Under the pieces are notes generated by a model, which was not told the origin of the DNA, did not search any database, and saw only the letters and a list, made by a program, of their open reading frames with translations. This document shows positions 1 through 5,741 of a stretch of 6,105 bases of DNA, piece after piece. Within the stretch, counting starts at the first letter, position 1. Each line of letters starts with the position of its first letter. The stretch comes from Thermoprotei archaeon (GTDB taxonomy: Archaea > Thermoproteota > Thermoprotei_A > Sulfolobales > WANQ01): assembly GCA_027038805.1 (NCBI GenBank), contig JALWGO010000128.1, positions 6,437 to 12,541 of the forward strand, written 5' to 3'. The translations under genes were made by a program, and so were the position numbers.

Positions 1-47
1 GGATTATACTGTTATTCATAGTTAAAGTAATAGGTAAATGTGACGTT

Positions 48-1268
48 GTGGAGAATATTCTAGAAAAAGAAACATCTAATCTAATGGAATTAATAGATAC
101 ATATCTTTCCTTGAAGCCCTATATAGTTAATCCAAAAAATATAATAGACTATAAAACTGTAATACCAGTAATGGATAGAAAAATCGTAGTTGATAAGAGA
201 AAATCAATCCTAATAATTGGTAATAATGGTGGCGCATTACTGCCAATAAGTAGGAATGAATCTAATGTAATTGACGTAGACTTAGAGGGCGTATATATAG
301 GATACGACATGGTATTAGGTAAGCCGATAATGCTTTCGCCAGAGAAGCACTTAAAGTATCACGGACTAGTTATTGGTCCTACAGGAAAAGGTAAGACCAC
401 ATTACTAGCTTCAATGTTCTATCGAGCTCACCTATTGGGTTATAGCGTAGCTGCTATAGACTTTAAAGGTGATATGACACGTTATGTTGCAGACGATAGT
501 CTCATAGTCTATGGCATAGACTTTAAATCTCTATTAAAAAGTTATAGAAATAAAGGATTCGACATAAATAAATGGGTGTTTGATGTAGCTAGAATGCTAT
601 CAAGTATATTTGGCTTAAAAAGAGCAGAATCTTACATAATCTTTAGAGTTGTACAACAAGTAATATTCGGAAATAAAGATCTATACTCTGTAGAAAGAGA
701 ACTTTCTAAGAACAAGTATTTCTCCCGTATTGGGTCACGTAGCGATGTCTACGGTCATATCATAGAGGCAATAAATGCTCTAATTGATGATGAAGCGAAA
801 CACGATATGTTGCTGAGGGAGCTTAAAAAGACATACATAATAAACTTGGAACATTATCCCGATTACATTAAAGAATTGCTATCATCGATAGTACTACTCT
901 ATGAAAAGAATATGAGTACACCGCTAAGCAAGTTCAAGAAGCTTGTTCTTGTTGATGAAGCCTGGCGTTTGAGGAATATTAACCCTAACGCACTTAGCAT
1001 GCTCTATAGAGAAGGACGTAGTCTTGGAATAGGTGTCTTTTCAACAAGTCAACTTCTACGTGATCTTTCTAAAACTATAGTAGATAATTCAAGTGTATTC
1101 GTAATATTTGGATCAAATACAAAAGAATACATAAATGATATAAAGGAATCCTTTAATCTAACCAGCAGGGAACTAGAAAAAATTAGTGAATTAGGTGTAG
1201 GCGAAGCAGCAATCATAATAAAGGGCTCAAAAAGACCTATTTGGGTAAAAATAGTTCCCGAAAAATAA
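48..1268 (+). CDS. HerA/VirB4-type P-loop ATPase, possibly CedB-like; N-terminus may extend past the left edge
   Basis: An ATPase of the HerA/FtsK/VirB4 superfamily, which form hexameric rings that move DNA or power secretion. Visible motifs, numbered from GTG 48, are Walker A GPTGKGKTT (110-118), Walker B LVLVDEAW (299-306, D303/E304), a YREGRSLGIG segment with possible arginine fingers (320-329), and a sensor-like STSQ (332-335). Residues 80-105 resemble the strand leading into the P-loop of DUF87 proteins. GTG 48 is the first usual start, but no good Shine-Dalgarno precedes it. The frame stays open to base 3 and encodes a hydrophobic stretch (IILLFIVKVIG) that could be the end of a membrane helix. 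The real protein may therefore be longer and membrane-anchored, as reported for CedB of the crenarchaeal DNA-import system. The ATPase family is well supported. The CedB idea is inference, and no cedA is in view. Confidence 0.85.
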   Translation: MENILEKETSNLMELIDTYLSLKPYIVNPKNIIDYKTVIPVMDRKIVVDKRKSILIIGNNGGALLPISRNESNVIDVDLEGVYIGYDMVLGKPIMLSPEKHLKYHGLVIGPTGKGKTTLLASMFYRAHLLGYSVAAIDFKGDMTRYVADDSLIVYGIDFKSLLKSYRNKGFDINKWVFDVARMLSSIFGLKRAESYIIFRVVQQVIFGNKDLYSVERELSKNKYFSRIGSRSDVYGHIIEAINALIDDEAKHDMLLRELKKTYIINLEHYPDYIKELLSSIVLLYEKNMSTPLSKFKKLVLVDEAWRLRNINPNALSMLYREGRSLGIGVFSTSQLLRDLSKTIVDNSSVFVIFGSNTKEYINDIKESFNLTSRELEKISELGVGEAAIIIKGSKRPIWVKIVPEK

Positions 1269-1311
1269 CAGTATTAATGTATTCGAGGAAGACTAATTAC
1301 ATCATTATCTT

Positions 1312-1374
1312 GTAGTGGATGATGAGAGGCGGGCTTAAATGAGCTATGATTAATGCAGCCGTATCTGACACTAC
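1312..1374 (+). ncRNA. C/D box sRNA (2'-O-methylation guide), candidate A
   Basis: The order of elements fits an archaeal C/D sRNA: box C ATGATGA (1319-1325), 13-nt guide GAGGCGGGCTTAA (1326-1338), D' as ATGA (1339-1342, consensus CTGA), 3-nt spacer, C' as ATGATTA (1346-1352), 12-nt guide ATGCAGCCGTAT (1353-1364), box D CTGA (1365-1368). GTAGTG (1312-1317) and CACTAC (1369-1374) form a perfect 6-bp terminal stem flanking C and D. By the D+5 rule the predicted methylated bases are the G in TTAAGCCCGCCTC and the first G of the GG in ATACGGCTGCAT. I could not place either target in rRNA or tRNA from memory. It lies 43 bases after the ATPase stop on the same strand, so it may be processed from that transcript. 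I see no convincing promoter of its own. Confidence 0.8.
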
Positions 1375-1388
1375 TTAATATAATACAC

Positions 1389-1652
1389 TTATAAGGGTTT
1401 CTTAATTTCAAGTACATCTACTTTTACTGAAGTTATTCCGTTACTCTTAAACATCTTCTCTATTTCTTTCTCTATCCCTTGCCTTGGTACTTCGATTTCT
1501 AGATAAACGAAGTCTCTTACATTCTTACTCTTTGTTATTGTAATTCTTCTTGGATTGTATTTTTCCTCTAGCTTACCTACAATTTTATGAATTAATTCTT
1601 CTTTGTTAAATGTAATGTATACTCTATATAATTTTATAGATTGTAACCTCAT
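1389..1652 (-). CDS. Small conserved-looking protein of unknown function, predicted ferredoxin-like fold
   Basis: I do not recognise this 87-residue protein. The pattern of residues suggests beta-alpha-beta-beta-alpha-beta: strand 7-15, charged helix 17-32, strands 35-43 and 45-56, helix 58-72, strand 73-84. That is the topology of small ferredoxin-like domains such as ACT, RNA-binding or elongation factor 1-beta-like modules. There is no cysteine, no membrane segment and no clear active-site motif. It lacks the EPIAFGL motif I would expect in archaeal EF1-beta, so I do not make that call. That this is a real gene is well supported: ATG at 1652, a perfect GGAGGT ribosome site 8 bases upstream, and a TATA box at suitable distance. 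It is transcribed alone, toward the ATPase gene. Confidence 0.8.
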   Translation of the reverse strand: MRLQSIKLYRVYITFNKEELIHKIVGKLEEKYNPRRITITKSKNVRDFVYLEIEVPRQGIEKEIEKMFKSNGITSVKVDVLEIKKPL

Positions 1653-1660
1653 ATATTTGT

Positions 1661-1666
1661 ACCTCC
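1661..1666 (-). promoter_or_regulatory. Strong Shine-Dalgarno GGAGGT for the 87-residue protein
   Basis: GGAGGT on the minus strand matches the anti-Shine-Dalgarno end of archaeal 16S rRNA and lies 8 bases before ATG 1652. It fixes the start and is the strongest ribosome-binding site in the window. Confidence 0.85.
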
Positions 1667-1689
1667 TAAACTAACATACAATGAACTAG

Positions 1690-1700
1690 AAATATTTATG
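1690..1700 (-). promoter_or_regulatory. TATA-type promoter for the 87-residue protein
   Basis: The minus strand reads CATAAATATTT here, an archaeal box A-like element. A start site about 25 bases downstream would fall near 1668-1672, just ahead of the GGAGGT site, giving a very short leader. The call rests on motif plus spacing only. Confidence 0.5.
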
Positions 1701-1786
1701 TTTCCCTTGAAAGAATATCTACTGTTGAATAAGGTCTCTGATTTATCTGATGAAGGGTGCAAGCACTGAGCAAGAAGATGATGAGC

Positions 1787-1840
1787 TGTCAGTCTTCTTT
1801 TTGTCATCATCTCTCAGTACTCGGCAAACTCGTCATCTAA
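1787..1840 (-). ncRNA. C/D box sRNA (2'-O-methylation guide), candidate B
   Basis: On the minus strand the order is: box C ATGACGA (1836-1830, one change from ATGATGA), 12-nt guide GTTTGCCGAGTA (1829-1818), D' CTGA (1817-1814), 3-nt spacer GAG, C' ATGATGA (1810-1804), 11-nt guide CAAAAAGAAGA (1803-1793), box D CTGA (1792-1789). Three of the four boxes match consensus exactly and the spacing is textbook. The D' guide complements TACTCGGCAAAC, close to the ACTCGGCAAA motif I recall from archaeal 23S rRNA (E. coli region near 1665-1680). The D'+5 rule would then target the second C of ACTCGG. The second guide has no target I can name. The terminal stem is weak. A TATATG-like element near 1873-1880 on this strand could drive it. 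Confidence 0.72.
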
Positions 1841-1882
1841 ATCTAACATCATTGTATGAATACGTCATTGTTCACATATAAG

Positions 1883-1890
1883 TTTATAAT
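1883..1890 (+). promoter_or_regulatory. TATA-type promoter upstream of the 31-codon ORF and methyltransferase
   Basis: TTTATAAT fits the crenarchaeal box A. Initiation about 25 bases downstream would fall near 1910-1915, leaving a leader of about 20 bases before ATG 1933. It probably drives the small ORF, the mini-ORF and the SPOUT methyltransferase together. Confidence 0.55.
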
Positions 1891-1932
1891 ACCGAGGTAA
1901 ATCATAATTATCATCGTAGAGTGGTGAGAAAT

Positions 1933-2028
1933 ATGGGAGGACGACAGCGAACATCTCTATTCATGAATTTAGAAAAAGAGAAGAAACGGACGTCAGTCGA
2001 GAAGGAAGCAAAGAAACGTAAGAAATAG
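1933..2028 (+). CDS. 31-residue very basic protein; resembles the N-terminal tail of eS25 only
   Basis: A 31-codon ORF starts MGGRQRTSLF and ends EAKKRKK. It is rich in lysine and arginine, with a probable charged helix from residue 12 onward. GGTGA (1923-1927) lies 5 bases before the ATG and a TATA box sits 43 bases ahead, so transcription and translation signals are both present. Two tandem TAG stops (2026-2031) end it. The opening MGG and the K/E-rich run recall, from memory, the unstructured N-terminal extension of crenarchaeal ribosomal protein eS25. The winged-helix core of eS25 is absent in every frame before the methyltransferase, so this is not a simple frameshifted eS25. It could be a small ribosome-binding protein, a decayed paralog fragment, or a regulatory leader peptide. 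Gene reality is moderately supported; function is unknown. Confidence 0.6.
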   Translation: MGGRQRTSLFMNLEKEKKRTSVEKEAKKRKK

Positions 2029-2041
2029 TAGTGGGGGGTCA

Positions 2042-2080
2042 ATGGATTTTTTGTTGAGAAAAGAAAAAATAACAAAATGA
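2042..2080 (+). other. 12-codon mini-ORF overlapping the methyltransferase start (possible translational coupler)
   Basis: ATG 2042 opens MDFLLRKEKITK and stops at TGA 2078-2080, overlapping the methyltransferase start as ATGA. A G-rich GGGGGGT (2033-2039) sits 2 bases before its ATG, which is close for a Shine-Dalgarno. The methyltransferase itself has only an A-rich stretch upstream and no ribosome site. Ribosomes ending here could restart on the overlapping ATG. A -1 shift in the A-rich run would instead fuse the two frames. Both are inference from layout. Confidence 0.35.
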
Positions 2081-2916
2081 TAGTAGCTGTACCCGGCTCT
2101 ACACTATCTATTATCCCGTCATTAAGAGAAAAAACATTAACCTTGGGTAAAATAGCTAGAATCTTATCAATTTTCAGAGTAGATAAATTAATTGTGTACT
2201 ATGATAGTGACACTAGTAAAAGAGATGTTAGAATATTTAAAGAAATTATAGACTACATACTAACACCTCCATACCTACGTAAAACAATTATAAAGAAGAA
2301 GCCTTTACTTCGCTATGTAGGTGTGCTTAATCCACTACAGATACCCAGCCATGTAGTTCAACCAGAACTCAGACAAGGAGAATATAGAGAGGGGATAATC
2401 ACAAGGATTTCGGATAAATCTGTTCATATAGATATAGGTTTAAAAAAACCGATAATAGTGAGGAAGGATACTGGCCATTATAATCTAAGAAAGGGAGAAA
2501 AAGTAGTAGTATTTATTGAAAAAATCAAACCTTTGAAGATAAGCATTAAAAAAAGTAAAAATGAGGTCGATGTTTATTGGGGATTCGATTTTGAGGTAAG
2601 TAAAAATATCTTAGATGTATTAACGAAATATAAGCGAAACAACAGCCTAGTAATTGCAACAAGCAAATATGGTAAGTATATAGGTGAAATAAAAGATACT
2701 TTACTCTCAACTATTAAAAATAAAGACAATATATTGATACTATTTGGAGGACCATACAAAGGACTATATGATATTTTCAGCGATATAGGATTAAACCTAG
2801 AAGACCACGTTGACTACACTATAAACTTTGTTAAAAAACAAGGAACAAAGACCATACGTACAGAGGAGGCTCTACCAATAGTACTATCTATAATAGATTT
2901 TCTACTAGAGCAATAA
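2077..2916 (+). CDS. SPOUT-class RNA methyltransferase, MTH1/DUF171 (SPOUT1/C9orf114-like) family
   Basis: A knotted SPOUT-fold enzyme expected to use S-adenosylmethionine to methylate rRNA, probably at a uridine, in the cytoplasm. It aligns by eye along its whole length with Methanothermobacter MTH1: an N-terminal strand with VPGSTL in place of FIPDSL (4-10), YYDSD (41-45), TPPYLRK (63-69), an inserted beta-barrel at about 95-160 opening with GEYREG, YWGF (167-170), LFGGPYKGL (222-230) and the knot segment GTKTIRTEEALPIVLS (256-271). The last two blocks form the cofactor pocket in this family. The length of 279 is normal. ATG 2077 is the only usual start in frame after the tandem TAGs, and it lacks a Shine-Dalgarno. 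Location directly before uL3 is the conserved archaeal arrangement. The exact target base is not shown by the sequence. Confidence 0.93.
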   Translation: MIVAVPGSTLSIIPSLREKTLTLGKIARILSIFRVDKLIVYYDSDTSKRDVRIFKEIIDYILTPPYLRKTIIKKKPLLRYVGVLNPLQIPSHVVQPELRQGEYREGIITRISDKSVHIDIGLKKPIIVRKDTGHYNLRKGEKVVVFIEKIKPLKISIKKSKNEVDVYWGFDFEVSKNILDVLTKYKRNNSLVIATSKYGKYIGEIKDTLLSTIKNKDNILILFGGPYKGLYDIFSDIGLNLEDHVDYTINFVKKQGTKTIRTEEALPIVLSIIDFLLEQ

Positions 2917-2935
2917 CTATTAAATACTAGTACCA

Positions 2936-2943
2936 TTTATAAA
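2936..2943 (+). promoter_or_regulatory. TATA-type promoter of the uL3-uL4-uL23 unit
   Basis: TTTATAAA lies in the 73-base gap between the methyltransferase and uL3. Initiation about 25 bases downstream would be near 2963-2969. AGGTG (2978-2982), 7 bases before ATG 2990, is the uL3 ribosome site. The ribosomal genes thus appear to have their own promoter, although read-through from upstream is possible. Confidence 0.6.
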
Positions 2944-2989
2944 CCTCAGAAACTTACTCCTTGATACTGCGAACTAAAGGTGCTGTTCA

Positions 2990-4087
2990 ATGGGTGCAAG
3001 GAAAAAGAATGCGCCGAGAAGAGGAAGCTTAGGTCTTAGACCTAGAAAGAGAGCAGCAAGCATAGTGCCAAGGATTAGAAGTTGGCCTGAAGTGAAATCA
3101 CCAAAGCCTCTACTGCTTGCTTTTGCTGCTTATAAGGCTGGGATGACTCATGCATATATAATTTACGATAAGCCAGACATAGAGCCACATATTAAGAACT
3201 TGCTGCCACCCTCAGCAGAAATATTTGTGCCCGTGACTGTTTTAGAAGCGCCACCTATGATACCTCTTGCTATTCGTGCATACAGGTATGATCCTAATCA
3301 TGGACTATTAACATTTACCGAAGCATGGGTAAACCCGGAGGAAATAGTAGAAAGGAAAGATCTGAGCAAAGAGCAATTAAAGTCAATGATCAGCTCTCTC
3401 GAATTACATAGGGTTATTCCAAGACTTAACTTAAAGGGATTCAATGAGAAGTTGAGGAAAATACATGATAATATAAATAAAATAGCGGATATAAGAGTGA
3501 TCATGGCCACTCAGCCAAAACTCACGGGAGGATTAAGTAAGAAGAAACCCGATATAATTGAGATAAAAATAGGTGGAGGATCAAGCATACAGGAACGATT
3601 AGAGTATGCTGAAAGTATTTTAGGAAAGGAGATAACTGTTCGCGACGTCTTTAGGGAAGGACAATTTGTTGATGTCATAGCTGTGACTAAGGGCAAGGGC
3701 TTCCAAGGTGTAATAAAGAGGTTTGGTGTAAAAGAATTACCAAGGTGGCATAAGCATAGAAAGGGGAGTAGGAAGGTAGGATCTCGAAGTCCAGCAATGG
3801 GGGCAGTTAGCCCGGTTCCACAGCCGGGTCAAACAGGATATCATCATAGAACAGAATACAATAAACGAATACTAAAGATAGGAGACAACGGCTACGAGAT
3901 TACTCCGAAAGGAGGATTCATAGGTTACGGTATTATAAAGAGTACATATGTTCTCCTTCACGGAAGCGTTCCTGGTCCACGTAAGAGGATAGTAATATTA
4001 AGGCATCCAATACGAAAGACTCCATGGGAGCCTACAAGACCTCCAACAATAACATACATAAGCTTAGAGAGTAAACAAGGTGCATAG
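2990..4087 (+). CDS. rpl3: Ribosomal protein uL3 (L3), large subunit
   Basis: uL3 is an early-assembling large-subunit protein whose extensions reach toward the peptidyl-transferase centre. At 365 residues it has the long archaeal/eukaryal form. Landmarks are the basic N-terminal tail (1-30), KAGMTHAY (49-56) in the first barrel strand region, FVDVIAVTKGKGFQGVIKRFG (226-246), RWHKHRKGSRKVG (252-264), PGQTGYHHRTEYNKRI (279-294) and GSVPGPRKRIV (325-335). The tryptophan found at the finger tip of haloarchaeal and yeast L3 is replaced by the SRSPAMGAV segment (265-273), which as I recall is usual for Crenarchaeota. ATG 2990 is set by AGGTG 7 bases upstream. It is the first gene of a tight three-gene run: uL4 begins two bases after its stop, with the uL4 ribosome site inside the uL3 coding end. 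Confidence 0.98.
   Translation: MGARKKNAPRRGSLGLRPRKRAASIVPRIRSWPEVKSPKPLLLAFAAYKAGMTHAYIIYDKPDIEPHIKNLLPPSAEIFVPVTVLEAPPMIPLAIRAYRYDPNHGLLTFTEAWVNPEEIVERKDLSKEQLKSMISSLELHRVIPRLNLKGFNEKLRKIHDNINKIADIRVIMATQPKLTGGLSKKKPDIIEIKIGGGSSIQERLEYAESILGKEITVRDVFREGQFVDVIAVTKGKGFQGVIKRFGVKELPRWHKHRKGSRKVGSRSPAMGAVSPVPQPGQTGYHHRTEYNKRILKIGDNGYEITPKGGFIGYGIIKSTYVLLHGSVPGPRKRIVILRHPIRKTPWEPTRPPTITYISLESKQGA
4078..4082 (+). promoter_or_regulatory. Shine-Dalgarno of uL4 inside the end of uL3
   Basis: AGGTG lies 7 bases before ATG 4090 and overlaps the last uL3 codons. It supports coupled translation of uL3 and uL4 and the chosen uL4 start. Confidence 0.75.
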
Positions 4088-4089
4088 CC

Positions 4090-4896
4090 ATGTATTTATC
4101 ACTATACCTAAAGGATACGCCAATAGTTCCAGTATACAATCTAGAAGGTAAAGAGATATCAAAGATAAAACTACCACCAGTATTTGGTATGCCCATAAGA
4201 AAGGACTTAATAAAAAGAGCTTACCTAAGCGCGTTCACAGCAAAGTTGCAGCCGAAGGGTCGGGATCCGCTTGCTGGTAAACGAACATCTGCACGTAGCT
4301 TCGGAATAGGACTAGGCATTGCACGTGTACCAAGAATACCAGGTATAGGAAGAGCCGCATTCATAAACTCGGCAGTGGGAGGTCACTTAGCTTTTCCACC
4401 AACAACTAGGAAGAAGATCCATGAGCAAATAAACAAAAAGGAAATGAAGTTAGCGGTTATGTCAGCTTTAGCGGCAACCGCATATAAGGACATAGTAGAA
4501 ATGAGAGGACACATAACAAGCAATAGTACATTGCCGATAATAGTTGTTGATGATTTTGAAAAAATAGTAAAAACACGGGAAGTGAAGAAAATTCTCGAGA
4601 AGTTAAACCTATGGGATGATGTCGAAAGGGTTGCAAAAAGAAAGAGAATAAGAGCTGGTAAAGGAAAAATGCGAGGACGTAGATATAAGGTTGGTAAGAG
4701 CATCTTAGTAGTAATAAGTGATTACTCAAGCCCCGTAAGACATGCTCTAAGAAACTTACCAGGCGTAGACATAACAACGCCGGATCAGCTAAATATACTT
4801 CACCTAGCACCCGGAGGAGTACCTGGTAGACTAACATTATTCACGCTTGGTGCATTAAATAAAATAGCCGAGAAATTCGAGGTGTCAAAGCCTTGA
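4090..4896 (+). CDS. rpl4: Ribosomal protein uL4 (L4/L1e), large subunit
   Basis: uL4 is a large-subunit protein whose long loop lines the nascent-chain exit tunnel. It has the archaeal/eukaryal form (268 residues). PLAGKRTSARSFGIGLGIARV (60-80) with PRIPG (81-85) marks the conserved tunnel loop. GGHLAFPPT (97-105), the basic KRIRAGKGKMRGRRYK (185-200) and PGGVPGRLTLFT (241-252) are further family blocks. VVDDF (152-156) begins the stretch before the C-terminal alpha/beta part. The start has its own AGGTG ribosome site. The stop overlaps the uL23 start by four bases (TTGA). In some bacteria L4 represses its own operon; nothing in the uL3 leader, predicted to be about 25 bases, suggests an L4-binding structure here. 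Confidence 0.98.
   Translation: MYLSLYLKDTPIVPVYNLEGKEISKIKLPPVFGMPIRKDLIKRAYLSAFTAKLQPKGRDPLAGKRTSARSFGIGLGIARVPRIPGIGRAAFINSAVGGHLAFPPTTRKKIHEQINKKEMKLAVMSALAATAYKDIVEMRGHITSNSTLPIIVVDDFEKIVKTREVKKILEKLNLWDDVERVAKRKRIRAGKGKMRGRRYKVGKSILVVISDYSSPVRHALRNLPGVDITTPDQLNILHLAPGGVPGRLTLFTLGALNKIAEKFEVSKP
4879..4884 (+). promoter_or_regulatory. Shine-Dalgarno that decides the TTG start of uL23
   Basis: GAGGTG inside the uL4 coding end lies 8 bases before TTG 4893. It supports TTG as the initiation codon and coupled translation with uL4. Confidence 0.75.
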
Positions 4897-5156
4897 AGGA
4901 TCCAAGTAAAATACTCATTAGACCCTTACATACAGAAAAAGCCCTAATATTACTGGAAAGAGATAATATACTGACATTCATTGTTGACCGTAATGCAACT
5001 AAAAGTGAAATAAAGTATGCGATAGAAAAAATATTTAATGTAAAAGTAGTCAAAATAAACACCTTGATAACCCCGAGAGGAGAGAAGAAAGCATACATAA
5101 AATTAGCGCCAGAATACAATGCGTCAGACATAGCATCGAGACTAGGTATATTGTAG
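4893..5156 (+). CDS. rpl23: Ribosomal protein uL23 (L23), large subunit
   Basis: uL23 sits at the exit of the nascent-peptide tunnel, where it is a docking site for signal recognition particle and translocon. At 87 residues it is the short archaeal form. Family signatures are IRPLHTEKA (9-17), the strand LTFIVDRNATKSEIKYAIEKIF (27-48) and NVKVVKINTLITPRGEKKAYIKL (49-71). The C-terminus ASRLGIL (81-87) matches the usual archaeal ending. It begins with TTG in a 4-base overlap with the uL4 stop and has a clear GAGGTG site, so the start is firm although the codon is rare. In most archaea uL2 would follow directly. Here the gene is followed by a palindrome and a converging dUTPase gene. Confidence 0.97.
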   Translation: MKDPSKILIRPLHTEKALILLERDNILTFIVDRNATKSEIKYAIEKIFNVKVVKINTLITPRGEKKAYIKLAPEYNASDIASRLGIL

Positions 5157-5174
5157 ACTTGTTTTCTCACAATA

Positions 5175-5197
5175 AATAATTCTAACTTAGAATTATT
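5175..5197. terminator. Perfect AT-rich palindrome between converging uL23 and dUTPase genes
   Basis: Two 11-base arms, AATAATTCTAA and TTAGAATTATT, flank a single C. The palindrome lies 18 bases past the uL23 stop and covers the last codon and stop of dUTPase. The plus strand after it is pyrimidine-rich. It may act as a two-way transcript end or RNA stabiliser, but archaeal terminators usually need only a U-tract, so the role is uncertain. The base symmetry itself is exact. Confidence 0.45.
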
Positions 5198-5660
5198 CTC
5201 TTTCACCCTTATATACTCCATTATACAAGATGCTTTTCCCTAAGACTTTGAAAAACACTAATTGGGCTACATGGGCTCCTTTAGAAATATATATTCCGTG
5301 TTCGTTAAACACAACAAGCAAGCCTATACCTTGTCCCTCGTAGCCTGCATCCCACACAGCAGTATGTATTGTAGCACCCATTCTGAGGAGACTTGATCTA
5401 GGTATCGTTAAAGCTATTGCATTAATAGGTACTTTAACGTATTCTTTATATCTAATTATATATGTTCCCTTGTCAAGACGATAAACATCACCGTTTTCTG
5501 TACTGATCTCCTCGTATTCCGGTAGGCTACGCTCATATGTGAGAAGTCTTCCAGCAGAGCGAAACTTGTATATCTTATGTACATGTAGTTTTAGGCCACT
5601 TGTATCTAACAAATATTCTCCATTAAATATTTTATCTAACAGTATAGGAGATAGCGCCAA
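5193..5660 (-). CDS. dut: Archaeal dUTP diphosphatase (dUTPase, dCTP deaminase-related)
   Basis: It is expected to hydrolyse dUTP to dUMP and pyrophosphate, keeping uracil out of DNA and feeding dTMP synthesis. The 155 residues follow the archaeal dUTPase pattern as I recall it: an N-terminal LSP (3-5), PRSSLLRMG (87-95), AVWDAGYEGQG (101-111), LLVVFNEHG (114-122), GAHVAQLVFF (128-137) and C-terminal YNGVYKGE (146-153), the segment that in related enzymes closes over the nucleotide. The LLVVF strand lacks the glutamate of the LEL motif used by dCTP deaminases for deamination, favouring dUTPase activity alone. The start is TTG 5660; the frame has an upstream TAG and no better codon. No Shine-Dalgarno is seen, so translation may be near-leaderless. 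Its place between uL23 and uL2 is unusual. Confidence 0.9.
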   Translation of the reverse strand: MALSPILLDKIFNGEYLLDTSGLKLHVHKIYKFRSAGRLLTYERSLPEYEEISTENGDVYRLDKGTYIIRYKEYVKVPINAIALTIPRSSLLRMGATIHTAVWDAGYEGQGIGLLVVFNEHGIYISKGAHVAQLVFFKVLGKSILYNGVYKGERE

Positions 5661-5693
5661 GGCTCTCGTGCACGTTAATATTTTCTAAAACTT

Positions 5694-5701
5694 TATTTAA
5701 A
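5694..5701 (-). promoter_or_regulatory. TATA-type promoter of the dUTPase gene
   Basis: The minus strand reads TTTAAATA. The predicted start site near 5670 would give a leader of about 10 bases before TTG 5660, fitting the missing ribosome site. It shows that dUTPase need not depend on the uL2 transcript. Confidence 0.5.
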
Positions 5702-5741
5702 CTAGATGGCATATAATATGATTGAGAATAAATATATGGGC

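Noticed and set aside
784..818. TGATGATGA followed by CTGA, resembling a C/D core
   Set aside because: It lies inside the ATPase coding sequence, has no internal boxes and about 19 bases between the motifs; the aspartate/glutamate codons explain it.
1389..1652. Archaeal translation elongation factor 1-beta
   Set aside because: Length, fold pattern and the C-terminal SVKVDV are similar, but the characteristic EPIAFGL segment is missing.
1747..1790. Possible plus-strand C/D sRNA (CTGATGA, CTGA, ATGATGA)
   Set aside because: Box C begins with C instead of a purine, the D'-C' spacer is 8 bases, and no CTGA follows C' within a usable distance, so the module is incomplete. It is kept only as an observation.
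1933..2076. Frameshifted or nonsense-mutated full-length eS25 gene
   Set aside because: After the tandem TAG stops no frame encodes the eS25 winged-helix core before the methyltransferase begins.
4383..4837. Two long open frames on the minus strand opposite uL4
   Set aside because: They are shadows of a certain ribosomal gene. Their translations are low-complexity, rich in Leu/Phe/Ser, and have no plausible ribosome site.
4841..5221. 126-codon minus-strand frame covering uL23 and the end of uL4
   Set aside because: It lies wholly opposite confident genes, overlaps the dut 3' end and shows no family motif.
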